This document shows positions 44,880-54,563 of a stretch of 64,000 nucleotides of DNA, piece by piece. The stretch covers positions 310,001 to 374,000 of the forward strand of contig CAYFOK010000001.1 in the NCBI GenBank assembly GCA_964344685.1, in the 5' to 3' direction. The first letter of the stretch is position 1. Each line of letters begins with the position of its first letter. The DNA comes from Scalindua sp964344685 (GTDB taxonomy: Bacteria; Planctomycetota; Brocadiia; Brocadiales; Scalinduaceae). The notes below the pieces were generated by a model, which saw nothing but the letters and a program-made list of their open reading frames with translations, searched no databases and was not told the DNA's origin. The translations under genes were made by a program, and so were the position numbers.

Positions 44880-46022
44880 TTATTTCTCACCGATTGCATA
44901 AAGATTGCCATCGCTTGAGCCAAAATATAGAGTTCTGTCCGGCCCTATAGTCGGTGAAGACCTTACTATCCCACCGGTGGTAAAACTCCATAAAAATATT
45001 CCGTCAGAGCTTAATGCATATAGTTTTTTGTCCCAGGACCCGAAATAAATGTTTCCATCCGAACCAATTGCCGGAGATGATGTTATAACTCCATTAGTCG
45101 TGAAAGTCCATAGTAAAATACCACCAGGACTGAGTGCATAAAGACTTCCATCGTTTGAACCGAAGTATATATTCCCCTCTTTACTTACGGCCGGTGAGGA
45201 ATCAATCCACTTTTTTGTCTGGAAATACCATTTTTGAGTACCTTCCGGACTCAAAGCATATAACCTGCCGTCATTACACCCTTGATAAATAGTACCGTCC
45301 GGTCCAATTGCCGGTGATGAGGTTATCTGTCCCTTTGTTTTAAAGCGCCACTTTAGTTTGCCGTCAGGGTCAAGGGCGTATACGTAACTGTCATTTGATC
45401 CAAAATATATAGTATTCTCTTTATCATCTATTGCGGGGGAAGAGTCCACATACTTGTGTGTGGCAAAGGCCCATAAAATCCTTCCTGTAGTATTTATCTT
45501 GTACAAATAGTAATTGTCAGAACTTACGAAAATGTTTCCTTTAGCAGAAATTGCAGGGGATGAAGATATCCTGCCTTTAATCTGCGCGTTCCACCTGGGT
45601 TTACCTTTCAGGTCTAAAGCAAATATTTTTCCATTCCATGCGCATGCATAAATAACGTTATTGGTATCTATTGCGGGAGTTGAAAATATCTTGCTCCCGA
45701 TTTCGTATGACCATTTACTTGTACCATTCGGTTTAAGAGCGTAAAGTTTCTTGTCCTGGGAGCCTATATAGATTGTTCCGTTACTATCAAGCACCGGTGA
45801 TGAATCTATACTGCCTCCGGTTTCAAAACTCCATTTAAGGTTATTACTCTCAGGCCCTTGCAGCGTGCTTTGTCCTGTATTCTGAGAATCATGGCGGAAT
45901 GACGACCATGTTGTTTTCAGGTCCTGTGCATTAAGATAACCTGTAATAGAGTAAGTAATTGACATAATGGCAATTACAATAATTCCGGCATTAAAAACTA
46001 AATGTTTTCTCATTTTAACCAT
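44880..46022 (-). CDS. exported PQQ-like eight-bladed beta-propeller protein (paralogue)
   Basis: This is about 380 residues from the ATG at 46022 (MVKMRKHLVF); an upstream ATG at 46079 would add 19 polar residues. A hydrophobic signal segment (FNAGIIVIAIMSITYSITGY) is followed by WSSFRHDSQNTGQS and eight repeats like those of the neighbouring gene (SSPAIGPDGTIYQGCNDGRL). The two genes clearly arose by duplication. Repeat-to-repeat differences are larger here in blades 2 and 3. Confidence 0.85.
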   Translation of the reverse strand: MVKMRKHLVFNAGIIVIAIMSITYSITGYLNAQDLKTTWSSFRHDSQNTGQSTLQGPESNNLKWSFETGGSIDSSPVLDSNGTIYIGSQDKKLYALKPNGTSKWSYEIGSKIFSTPAIDTNNVIYACAWNGKIFALDLKGKPRWNAQIKGRISSSPAISAKGNIFVSSDNYYLYKINTTGRILWAFATHKYVDSSPAIDDKENTIYFGSNDSYVYALDPDGKLKWRFKTKGQITSSPAIGPDGTIYQGCNDGRLYALSPEGTQKWYFQTKKWIDSSPAVSKEGNIYFGSNDGSLYALSPGGILLWTFTTNGVITSSPAIGSDGNIYFGSWDKKLYALSSDGIFLWSFTTGGIVRSSPTIGPDRTLYFGSSDGNLYAIGEK

Positions 46023-46281
46023 TAAAATTTGAGGTGCTTTGATTCGTGTCATTTTATATAATGTTATTGTAATGAACAAGCCATACTTTACAATATTCTA
46101 AATCACTTTACTTGTTGTCTGGCAGTTTTTCTTATGTCTTAGATTTCAGGAACAGCAATCGAAGATTTTGGTGGAGTATTGGAAGTTTACATAAATATTG
46201 AAACTCAAACGGTGACAAAAATACCCATAACAGGCGAAATAGAGAAGGGTAATAATATACTGAATCAGCAAATATATTAAT

Positions 46282-47697
46282 ATGACCAGAATTATCAGTC
46301 AAATTTCAGTCATTAAAACTTTTATTTTTGTTGCCATTTTACTGGTTCTTTTTGGTCAGGGTTACAATAGCCTATGCGGGAAAGAGACAAGTGGTAGTTT
46401 GAAGAAAGCATCACCAGTTCCTTCTGTACACGTAATTTTTACCGGTGAAGAGAATGGTTATCTGGAACCCTGCGGATGTTCAGAAGTACAGCTTGGCGGG
46501 CTTCCCAAGCGTCATACATTAATCAATCACCTGATGGTAAAAGATAAAAAGGGGATTCTCCTGAGTCTCGGAGACCTTCCGGGCAAAGTCGGCAGACAAG
46601 ATGAAATCAAGATGGAAACAGCGCTTGAGGCATTAGGTATGATGGGTTATGCTGCTCACAATATAGGGGAAACGGACCTTAATATGGGAATTGATTTATT
46701 GGGATATCTTTCCCATATAAGCAATATAGATTTTATTTCAAGTAATGTTGTTGATTCTGCACAGGTACTTAAAATAAAACCTTATATTATTAAGGAGGTA
46801 CAGACAGAAGGGTCCATATTAAAGGTTGGCATATTAGGTATAGTTTCGCAAGGGCTTATTGAGAATGCTTATCTGGAGGTAGAAGTGCTGGATCCTATTC
46901 TCTCTCTTAAGCCATTATTGGGAGAGTTGCATGATAAAACAGATATTTTGATACTGCTTTCTCACGCTGAAATGGAGGAGTCTTTAAAGATCGCAGAAGT
47001 CTATCCTGAATTTGACTTGGTAATTTCGGGTCACAGGGTTGACAGACCGGATCTCTATCATGAGAAAGTAAACAATACATACGTAATTCCAGTAGGAGAG
47101 AAGGGTAATTATGTGGGGGAGATTACTCTGTCTCCACAGCAGGAGATATCTGGTGAGGGCGAAAATGTTATTAGCTTTTCGCCAGCTATTGAGACAACAC
47201 CTATAGATGGAAAATTTGAGGATTCACCTGATATAGAAATGCTATTAAGTATTTATCAGCAGAGACTAAGAGATGAGGAGTTACTGTTACAGGTTTTTAA
47301 GAGCGATACGCCTTCAAACCAGACATTTATCGGCAACAGTGACTGTGCCGTATGTCACAACGAAATCTACAGGCACTGGGAAGGGACAGGGCATGCTTCA
47401 GCTTATGAGACACTGGTAAAAGTGGAGCACGAGTACGATCCTGAATGTGTAGAATGCCACGTTATTGGTTTGAATTACTTCACAGGTTTTGAAACAATAG
47501 AATCAACACCAGAATTGAGGGGGGTAGGCTGTGAAAGTTGTCATGGGCCCGGAAGCGATCATAAAGAGACACAATCAAAAGATTACGGCATGGTGAGTGT
47601 GGAGGAGTGTGAAGTCTGTCACAATGATGAACATAGTCCGAATTTTGAATTTATAGATTACTGGCAGAAGATTAAACATCCGGTAAAAGTGAAATAA
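46282..47697 (+). CDS. metallophosphoesterase-like domain fused to tetraheme cytochrome (c554-type)
   Basis: This is a 471-residue exported protein. A signal segment (about 8-28) is followed by a UshA/5'-nucleotidase-like domain: FTGEENGYLEPCGCSEVQLG, LSLGDLPGK, HNIGETDLNMG, ILILLSHAEMEE, LVISGHRVDRPD. The C-terminal third is a cytochrome c554-like region with four CxxCH heme sites at Cys355, 389, 417 and 443, plus the distal-type HASAYETL motif. The LEPCGC family with fused multiheme tail is found in Planctomycetes and Deltaproteobacteria. Likely periplasmic redox protein; the phosphoesterase site looks altered, and its substrate is unknown. Confidence 0.88.
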   Translation: MTRIISQISVIKTFIFVAILLVLFGQGYNSLCGKETSGSLKKASPVPSVHVIFTGEENGYLEPCGCSEVQLGGLPKRHTLINHLMVKDKKGILLSLGDLPGKVGRQDEIKMETALEALGMMGYAAHNIGETDLNMGIDLLGYLSHISNIDFISSNVVDSAQVLKIKPYIIKEVQTEGSILKVGILGIVSQGLIENAYLEVEVLDPILSLKPLLGELHDKTDILILLSHAEMEESLKIAEVYPEFDLVISGHRVDRPDLYHEKVNNTYVIPVGEKGNYVGEITLSPQQEISGEGENVISFSPAIETTPIDGKFEDSPDIEMLLSIYQQRLRDEELLLQVFKSDTPSNQTFIGNSDCAVCHNEIYRHWEGTGHASAYETLVKVEHEYDPECVECHVIGLNYFTGFETIESTPELRGVGCESCHGPGSDHKETQSKDYGMVSVEECEVCHNDEHSPNFEFIDYWQKIKHPVKVK

Positions 47698-47746
47698 GAG
47701 ATTAATTTGATGGAGAGTAGAATTTTTATTAGTTTAGGAGAAATAA

Positions 47747-48739
47747 ATGCCTGACTTAAGAAGGGAGCCTGTTTCCGGGCGTTGGGTAATTGTGGCAACT
47801 GAAAGAGCCGCAAGGCCTACAGATTTTGAGGTTAACCATCAAGTAATTAAAGACAGTTTCTGCCCCTTCTGTGAAGGTAACGAAGAGAAGACACCACCTG
47901 AAATTCTTGCATATAGGGATAATGGAGCAATGCCGGATAGCGCTGGCTGGAGAGTCAGGGTTGTTCCCAACAAGTTTCCTGCTTTGCAGAGAGAGGGTGA
48001 ATATATCAAATGTGAAGATGGTATCTACGACATGATGAACGGCATTGGTGCACATGAGGTAATAATAGAAAGTCCCAGGCATATTCAGTCGCTGACGTCA
48101 TTAGATGAAGGAAATGTAGAAGACGTTCTGTTATGTTACAGAGATCGCCTGATTGATTTAAAGAGTGATACTAGATTTGTTTATGGACTGTTATTTAAAA
48201 ATGTCGGATTTTCTGCAGGTGCTTCACTTGAGCATACTCATTCACAACTGATTGTGACACCAATTGTACCGCCTCTTGTTGCAAACGAGATAGCAAATGC
48301 CAAAACATTTTACCAGGACAGAAAAAGATGTCTCTTCTGCGACATGATACAGCAGGAAATTGAGACAGATAAGAGAGTAATCATTTCAACAGAAAATTTT
48401 GTTGTTTTTGCTCCTTATGCTTCCAGGTTTCCTTTTGAGGTATGGTTGCTTCCTAAAAAACACGAAAGCCATTTTGAAAACCTGCAGGAATTTGAGGTGG
48501 AGGAGCTGGCTTATGTATTAAAAAGTACACTTGTAAGGTTAGAAGAAGTTTTAGATATTCCACCGTACAATTATATTATACATGGTGCTCCGTTTGATGT
48601 AGATAAAACAGAGTATTTCCATTGGCATATAGAAATAATACCAAGGCTAACAAACATAGCAGGATTTGAATGGGGAACAGGATTTTATATTAATCCAACA
48701 CCTCCTGAAGAAGCTGCAGAATCGCTGAGAATACAATGA
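47747..48739 (+). CDS. galT: galactose-1-phosphate uridylyltransferase
   Basis: This is a 330-residue HIT-superfamily enzyme that exchanges UMP between UDP-glucose and hexose-1-phosphates. MPDLRREPVSGRWVIVATER opens it; zinc ligands lie in CPFCEGNE; the nucleophile region is LEHTHSQLI (HxHxQ); a second zinc-type pair is CLFCDM; HWHIEI follows. Its stop overlaps the next start (ATGA), so it is coupled to a histidine kinase gene. Such GalT-like enzymes can also act as ADP-glucose phosphorylases, which would fit glgC downstream. Confidence 0.92.
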   Translation: MPDLRREPVSGRWVIVATERAARPTDFEVNHQVIKDSFCPFCEGNEEKTPPEILAYRDNGAMPDSAGWRVRVVPNKFPALQREGEYIKCEDGIYDMMNGIGAHEVIIESPRHIQSLTSLDEGNVEDVLLCYRDRLIDLKSDTRFVYGLLFKNVGFSAGASLEHTHSQLIVTPIVPPLVANEIANAKTFYQDRKRCLFCDMIQQEIETDKRVIISTENFVVFAPYASRFPFEVWLLPKKHESHFENLQEFEVEELAYVLKSTLVRLEEVLDIPPYNYIIHGAPFDVDKTEYFHWHIEIIPRLTNIAGFEWGTGFYINPTPPEEAAESLRIQ

Positions 48740-50646
48740 GTAAAAAACAATTATCTCCTCTTCCGGCAGGGACGCTGAAAAAGATCAGAAAACTGCTCAA
48801 AAAGTCCAAGGGTGCGGTACTTGATGACAAATTATTGGGATCGTTAGAAGGTATGTGTGAGAACATGGAGTCCCAACTAAAGGCTGGAAATATCGAAGCA
48901 GCAACCTTATCTGTAGAAAATGAAAAGAAGGAAGAATCAAAGATATTGGAAGAGCAGATTCAAGAGGAAAGGAGAATATTCGATAACATAATAGAGGTTA
49001 TTGGGGCAGGACTATGTCTTATCGATAAGAATTCAAAAATTATATGGGCCAATGACACATTGAAGGACTGGATGAACCTTAAAGAGTCACCTGTAGGTTT
49101 TCATTGTGCCGATGTTTATCACTGTAATTACATCGGGACTGACAAATGTCCGGCAGAGCAGATAATCAAGGGAAGAGAGGGACACATAGTTCAGTCATGG
49201 GTAACTACAAGATCAAAAAAGAGAATGTGCATTCAGCATATTGCCATTCCTATAACAAATAGTGAAGGCGAAGTTGATAATATACTTCTGCTTACTGTTG
49301 ATGTCACTGAAAGCGAAAAGATGGTACATAGACTTTTGCTTCTGCAACAGTTTGGAGAAGTAACCCAGGGAACACTTCATCTCGATAAATTACTTCATTT
49401 AATCCTGACATGCATAACTGCCGATTATTCGTTTGGGTTTAACAGGGCGATGCTATTCCTGATTAATAAAGATCTTAATGTATTGAATGGAAAATTAGCT
49501 GTCGGGCCATCTTCCCCGGAAGAGGCTGCGCGGATGTGGAAAGAGGTGTCAGACAGCCACAATTCACTTTTAGATATAGTTGATAAATTAGATTATAGCC
49601 ATAATATTGATACTCCATTGAACACTATGATAAAACTTATGGTTTACTCACTCGCAGATGCTAAGGAGGTTGTAACAATCTGCACAAAAGAAAAAAAACC
49701 CATAATAGTTAAAGATGCAGCCAGGGATAAGCGTGTATCAGACGGGTTCAGGAAGGCATTGGGGGTAAATGAATTTATCTGTGTTCCTATGATAGCCAAG
49801 AATGAACCTATTGGTGTTATCGTTGCAGATAATGTCTATACGGCAGAGACGATATCTGAAGATCGTGTTAACACTTTAACAATGTTTGCCAACCAGGCAT
49901 CTCTTGCAATTGAGAATGCTGAAACCTATAAGAGGCTGGAAGATAAAATTAACCAGCTTACTGAAACACAGCAGAGGCTTATTCGTTCGGAAAAACTGGC
50001 CGCCATTGGTACAATGTCATCTTACGTGGCTCATGAGATAAGGAACCCACTGGTCACAATTGGAGGTTTTGCAAAAACCCTCTCTCGTTTTACCTTTACA
50101 GATTCGAAAATCAAAGCTAACATTGACATTATTATAGAGGAGGTAAAACGTTTAGAAAAAATACTTAATAACATTACAGATTTTGGTAAACCGTCAAAGC
50201 CGGATAAAGTCAATGCTCAAGTATGTGAGATAATGGGAAATACATGCATACTGATGGAGAACTATTTCCAGGAAAAACATATAATGTTGCAGGAACAGTA
50301 TGAAACCGGGATACCTGAAATACCTGTTGATCCTACTCAAATAAAACAGGTTTTTCTCAATATTCTGATGAATGCGGTGGAAGCAATGCCTGATGGCGGC
50401 AAGCTTGATGTGAAGATAGTATATATAGATAAATCAATAAAAATATACGTTATTGACACAGGCAAAGGAATACGACAAGATGTACTGCAGGATATTTATG
50501 ATCCGTTCTTTACGACTAAATCGAGTGGTACCGGTGTGGGTTTGTCAGTCTGCCTTAAGATTATCGAGGACCATGGTGGAACAATTGACGCAATAAGCGA
50601 ACAGGGAAAGGGCACGACCATGTTACTAACGTTGCCAACAAAGTAG
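48736..50646 (+). CDS. PAS-GAF sensor histidine kinase
   Basis: This is a 636-residue soluble kinase without membrane segments. The N-terminal helical part (1-80) leads into a PAS domain (about 85-195), then GAF (about 210-400, FGFNRAMLFLINKDLN, FICVPMIAKNEPIGVIVADN). The phospho-acceptor is His433 in YVAHEIRNPLVTIGGF, and the HATPase domain (about 530-632) shows NILMNAVEAMPDGG, DTGKGI and TKSSGTGVGLSVC. It starts inside the galT stop and is followed 20 bp later by its response regulator. Confidence 0.95.
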   Translation: MSKKQLSPLPAGTLKKIRKLLKKSKGAVLDDKLLGSLEGMCENMESQLKAGNIEAATLSVENEKKEESKILEEQIQEERRIFDNIIEVIGAGLCLIDKNSKIIWANDTLKDWMNLKESPVGFHCADVYHCNYIGTDKCPAEQIIKGREGHIVQSWVTTRSKKRMCIQHIAIPITNSEGEVDNILLLTVDVTESEKMVHRLLLLQQFGEVTQGTLHLDKLLHLILTCITADYSFGFNRAMLFLINKDLNVLNGKLAVGPSSPEEAARMWKEVSDSHNSLLDIVDKLDYSHNIDTPLNTMIKLMVYSLADAKEVVTICTKEKKPIIVKDAARDKRVSDGFRKALGVNEFICVPMIAKNEPIGVIVADNVYTAETISEDRVNTLTMFANQASLAIENAETYKRLEDKINQLTETQQRLIRSEKLAAIGTMSSYVAHEIRNPLVTIGGFAKTLSRFTFTDSKIKANIDIIIEEVKRLEKILNNITDFGKPSKPDKVNAQVCEIMGNTCILMENYFQEKHIMLQEQYETGIPEIPVDPTQIKQVFLNILMNAVEAMPDGGKLDVKIVYIDKSIKIYVIDTGKGIRQDVLQDIYDPFFTTKSSGTGVGLSVCLKIIEDHGGTIDAISEQGKGTTMLLTLPTK

Positions 50647-50665
50647 CAGAAAGGAGATTATAACA

Positions 50666-51034
50666 ATGACAACTATCCTGGTTGTAGAAGATGATAATAA
50701 CCAGCGCTTACTTTATGAGCAGGAATTAAAGTTGGAAGGTTATGAGATCATGACTGCCACTGATGGTAAGGACGCCTTGGAGAAGGTTCAAGAACAGCTG
50801 CCGGATCTTATTGTAATGGACATAAACATGCCAAAGATGGATGGTATTGAGACAATGGGGAAGATTCTAGGTAAAAACAAAGAAGTCCCGGTTATCATTA
50901 ATACAGCTTACAGTAATTATAAAGATAATTTTATGTCATGGGCTGCAGATGCATACATTGTTAAATCCTCAGACCTGTCAGAACTAAAAGACACCATTAA
51001 AGAGATTTTGGAGAAGAAAGCTAAGGATTCATGA
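50666..51034 (+). CDS. single-domain response regulator
   Basis: This is a 122-residue CheY-like receiver. Acidic pair VEDDNNQR, phosphorylation Asp52 in LIVMDINMPKMDGI, Thr in INTAYSNYK and Lys in YIVKSSDL. No output domain, so it passes the signal on by protein contact. AAAGGAGAT lies upstream. It belongs with the preceding kinase. Confidence 0.95.
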   Translation: MTTILVVEDDNNQRLLYEQELKLEGYEIMTATDGKDALEKVQEQLPDLIVMDINMPKMDGIETMGKILGKNKEVPVIINTAYSNYKDNFMSWAADAYIVKSSDLSELKDTIKEILEKKAKDS

Positions 51035-51036
51035 AT

Positions 51037-51077
51037 TTCCCCGGACTGGAAAGCGCCGAGGACAAGGCATAGATTAA
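51037..51077. repeat. partial copy of the dispersed intergenic repeat
   Basis: CCCCGGACTGGAAAGCGCCG followed by AGGACAAGG matches the start of the repeat at 24913 (CCCCGGACAAAAAGTGCCG, AGGACAGGAAG) and part of the copy at 23390. It lies between the response regulator and glgC. Confidence 0.5.
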
Positions 51078-51144
51078 CAGAAGTTTTCAGAGCATTCAAA
51101 ATTTATACAGTTATTTCTAGTCAATTAATATTGAGAATAGTAAT

Positions 51145-52368
51145 ATGCCTCTAAGCAATGTACTTACAATTATACTGGCAGGAGGGCAGGGGGAAAGACT
51201 TTATCCGCTGACAAAGGACAGGGCAAAACCGGCCGTGCCTTTTGGCGGTATCTACAGAATAATAGACTTTACTCTAAGTAATTGCCTCAATTCCGGTCTG
51301 CGCAAGATAGTAGTTCTTACACAATATAAATCTTTTTCTCTGGATAGGCATTTGAGGCTTGCATGGAATATTTTTAATAATGAATTAAATGAATATATAG
51401 AACAGATCCCGCCTCAGCAAAGGATCAGTGATCAGTGGTACCAGGGCACTGCAGATGCAGTTTACCAGAACATATATACACTCGAAAAAGAGCAGCCGGA
51501 AATGGTTTTGATACTTTCCGGAGACCACATCTACAAAATGGATTACAGGAAAATGATCCACTTTCATCAGGAAAAGAATGCAGATCTTACAATAGCATGT
51601 ATGGACGTTCCGCTAGATGAAGGGAAAAGATTCGGTATAATACAAACAAATGAAGATGATAGAATTGTTGAATTTCACGAAAAACCTTCTGTGCCAATCC
51701 CTTCTCCAAATAATCCGGATGTCACATTTGCTTCTATGGGGATATATTTATTTAATACCAGAACCCTGGTTAAAGCGATAATAGATGATGCCAAACAGGA
51801 TACAAACCATGATTTTGGAAAAAACATAATACCTGATATGATACCGTCTAATAGGGTTTTTGCGTACCCTTTTACAGATAAGAACAAAGATGGTTTAAAC
51901 TACTGGCGTGATATCGGTACTCTGGACGCTTACTGGAAGGCTAATATGGACCTCGTCCAGGTTTCACCAGAATTTAATATTTATGATAAAGATTGGCCTA
52001 TCCGCACATACAAGGCACAATATCCACCGGTAAAAACTGTCTTTAATAAAGATTTACCAGACGAGCGAGCAAATATGATTTTGAATACTATCGTTTCAGA
52101 AGGGTGCATTATACATGGTGCAAAGGTAGAAGGATGTGTTCTGTCACCTGATGTCATAGTAGGTTCTCATTCTGAAATTTACGATTCAATCATAATGGAC
52201 AGTGTCAGGATTGGAGAGAACGTTAAGATTCGAAAGGCAATAATAGATAAATCGGTAGATATTCCGGACAATATGAAGATTGGTTTTGACAGGGATGAAG
52301 ACTCTAAACACTTTACCCTGACTGATAGCGGTATTGTGGTAGTACGCAAGGAGATGCATTTAATATAA
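51145..52368 (+). CDS. glgC: glucose-1-phosphate adenylyltransferase (ADP-glucose pyrophosphorylase)
   Basis: This is a 407-residue nucleotidyltransferase making ADP-glucose for glycogen synthesis. GGQGERLYPLTKDRAKPAVP is the nucleotide-binding and activation region; FGGIYRIIDFTLSNCLNSG, WYQGTADAV, SGDHIYKMDY and YWRDIGTLDAYWKANMDL follow, and the C-terminus has hexapeptide-type beta-helix turns (GCIIHGAKVEGCVLSPDVIV). It probably ends the galT-kinase-regulator operon. Confidence 0.96.
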   Translation: MPLSNVLTIILAGGQGERLYPLTKDRAKPAVPFGGIYRIIDFTLSNCLNSGLRKIVVLTQYKSFSLDRHLRLAWNIFNNELNEYIEQIPPQQRISDQWYQGTADAVYQNIYTLEKEQPEMVLILSGDHIYKMDYRKMIHFHQEKNADLTIACMDVPLDEGKRFGIIQTNEDDRIVEFHEKPSVPIPSPNNPDVTFASMGIYLFNTRTLVKAIIDDAKQDTNHDFGKNIIPDMIPSNRVFAYPFTDKNKDGLNYWRDIGTLDAYWKANMDLVQVSPEFNIYDKDWPIRTYKAQYPPVKTVFNKDLPDERANMILNTIVSEGCIIHGAKVEGCVLSPDVIVGSHSEIYDSIIMDSVRIGENVKIRKAIIDKSVDIPDNMKIGFDRDEDSKHFTLTDSGIVVVRKEMHLI

Positions 52369-52429
52369 AAAGGCAGGATTCACCAAAGTTTTCCAGAGTA
52401 AAGTCTCAGAATATACTTTAGCGAAATGT

Positions 52430-53701
52430 TTAATCCCACATGTCAAAAAGAGGAAGGTTGCCTGTGGAGTCAAAGGTGATTTTCTTTGCAGCAGAGATTT
52501 TCTCTATATCACCACATCCTGATAATTCTTCCAGAAATCCTTCGGATACAATAATCTTCTCTAAATCAAGTGTGCTTTTTATCCATACAATCCTGATGTC
52601 TTTAACATTCTCCAGGCCAGAAGTTAATATTGCTGCGTCTAATGCGTCTTTGTCGCATTCAAAAGTCATTGGAATTTTTGCCCCTTCCGGGCGAAGAGCT
52701 GTGATGCAATTGATATTTGTTTTCGGAAAGTTAATCTTATTTACCAGCTTTTGTGTAGTGAAATCCGCCAGGCCAACGCCGCACGCATTGCCATGTGAAT
52801 TTGGAGTCAGATCACGTACAAAAATCCTTGATATCCCGGCATCAGCTCCTGGGGTTCTGCTTGAGTTTGGGTCCTTGCGTCCAATAATATTTGTATCCAT
52901 TCCAGTGCCGCTTATATCTTTTCCCATTTTGTCAATAATCAGTAAATCAATATCTCTGAATGGTAATTTTGCCATCAATTTAAAAGATTCTTTTTTCAGC
53001 TTAGCTTCTTCTTTAAGAAAATCCTTACTCATTATTGCTCTGATATCTGCTATTTCACCATATGCATTCTCAAGTATTGCCAGTCCAAACAAAACACTTG
53101 ATTTTGAAAGGACAATTGGAAGGGCAGACTCAACTATCTGATCAAATGAATGCTTCATGATAGCTCGGTGATATTCCTTGGCACCAAGGTCTTTACCAAG
53201 CCCTACTAACAGCATCTTGATCAATCCGCTTTCTATCTGACCTGTGAAGCGTGTATGTGGTTTTATACGGTTAATTACTACAATATGGTCTGCATCAAGG
53301 GCGTTTTTATCCATATAAACAGGGATACCATTCATGCCTTCTCCAATTTTTACTACTTCCATGGTCGCTTTTATTGGTACTCCCATTTTGTCTTCTGTTA
53401 TGTCATATCCTGCCAATACATCAATCTGGCCTGTAGCCGTAGCTCCTCCATGACTACCCATAGCCGGTATTATAAAAGGCTTGCCCTGCAGTTTGATTAT
53501 TTCATCGATAATATGTCTGGTAATCAGGTTAATGTCTGAGATCCCTCGGCTGCCGGCAGTAATTGCTATGCTGTCACCGGGTTCAATCACTTTGCCAAGC
53601 TTCAGGGCATCTACTTCACTTCTAATTCTCTCTGAGATATTGCTTACAGTTGAAGATGAAAACTTTTGCCTGATTTGAATTAATTTATGCTCTTTTATCA
53701 A
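52430..53701 (-). CDS. LarA-like (DUF2088) lactate racemase-domain protein
   Basis: This is a 423-residue protein related to the N-terminal part of the nickel enzyme lactate racemase: GDSIAITAGSRGISDI, PAMGSHGGATATGQ, HIVVINRIKPHTRFTG and GLGKDLGAKEYHR. The His residues in GSHGG and KPHT correspond to active-site positions in the family. No LarB/C/E cofactor genes are present here, so use of the nickel-pincer cofactor is not shown. It faces glgC end to end. Confidence 0.75.
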   Translation of the reverse strand: MIKEHKLIQIRQKFSSSTVSNISERIRSEVDALKLGKVIEPGDSIAITAGSRGISDINLITRHIIDEIIKLQGKPFIIPAMGSHGGATATGQIDVLAGYDITEDKMGVPIKATMEVVKIGEGMNGIPVYMDKNALDADHIVVINRIKPHTRFTGQIESGLIKMLLVGLGKDLGAKEYHRAIMKHSFDQIVESALPIVLSKSSVLFGLAILENAYGEIADIRAIMSKDFLKEEAKLKKESFKLMAKLPFRDIDLLIIDKMGKDISGTGMDTNIIGRKDPNSSRTPGADAGISRIFVRDLTPNSHGNACGVGLADFTTQKLVNKINFPKTNINCITALRPEGAKIPMTFECDKDALDAAILTSGLENVKDIRIVWIKSTLDLEKIIVSEGFLEELSGCGDIEKISAAKKITFDSTGNLPLFDMWD

Positions 53702-53846
53702 GTATCTTATTCCTTTGGTTTTTAGGTGTTACAAGTTGACAAAGCAGACTAAATAAGATTGTCTCTTTCAGTGAAATGATAAAGCAGTATGATGTGTTGT
53801 GTAAATAGACGATTCTGGATATGTAGCCTTTCTATTCTTTATTAGC

Positions 53847-54533
53847 TTATTCGTTAATTAGCTTGTCTGTATTCAGCTCCATTCGTTCAGGTACTAAAAT
53901 TCCGCCTGAAACAATTAGTTTCATACCCTCTTCAATACTCAGATCAGTTTCTTCTATATCTCGCTCAGGAAGATAAATCAGGAAACCGGAAGTGGGGTTT
54001 GGTGTAGTTGGGATGAATATACTGGTTAATTCATTTCCACCTTTTGTCTTTAAGTTACCTGTGACAAATGCAAACGCCTTCATTCCGACTCTTGGATATT
54101 CAACGATTACTACACGTTTAAAAGATTGTCTACTTGGCAGGCTTATTATATCAATTAATTTTTTAGACGAGGTATATACATTTTTTATAATGGGAACATT
54201 GTTTACTATCCTTTCAAAAAGATTGATGACAAACTTTCCAAGAAAGTTTGTTGCTATCACACCTATAAAATAGAGTGCTACAAATGTAAGCACAAATGCG
54301 ACTGATGTGATAATAAACTCATCAATTTTACTATTTGGAGAGAATCCAAAAAAACCGACGGCTTTAATTACTACCGGAGAGAGAATTCCTCCGATCATAG
54401 TGAATAAAAATTTTATTACAAAAAATGTAACAAAGACCGGTAAAACAACAAGAAGACCTGCGATCATCTTTCTTCTGGTGTTTCTCTTCAAACCAACAGT
54501 ATATAGTCTTCCTGATTTCATTTTTGATTTCAT
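53847..54533 (-). CDS. DUF502 family membrane protein
   Basis: This is a 228-residue protein with two N-terminal membrane helices (about 22-46 and 66-92) and the DUF502 blocks KMIAGLLVVLPVFVTFFVIK, PIIKNVYTSSKKLIDII, VVIVEYPRVGMKAFAFVTG and IFIPTTPNPTSGFLIYLPE. Function unknown; DUF502 proteins are widespread in Planctomycetes, Cyanobacteria and plants. It ends 30 bp downstream of the IspH-UbiA gene on the same strand. Confidence 0.9.
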   Translation of the reverse strand: MKSKMKSGRLYTVGLKRNTRRKMIAGLLVVLPVFVTFFVIKFLFTMIGGILSPVVIKAVGFFGFSPNSKIDEFIITSVAFVLTFVALYFIGVIATNFLGKFVINLFERIVNNVPIIKNVYTSSKKLIDIISLPSRQSFKRVVIVEYPRVGMKAFAFVTGNLKTKGGNELTSIFIPTTPNPTSGFLIYLPERDIEETDLSIEEGMKLIVSGGILVPERMELNTDKLINE

Positions 54534-54563
54534 AGTTGATACAACATTTAAAGGTTCAATAAA

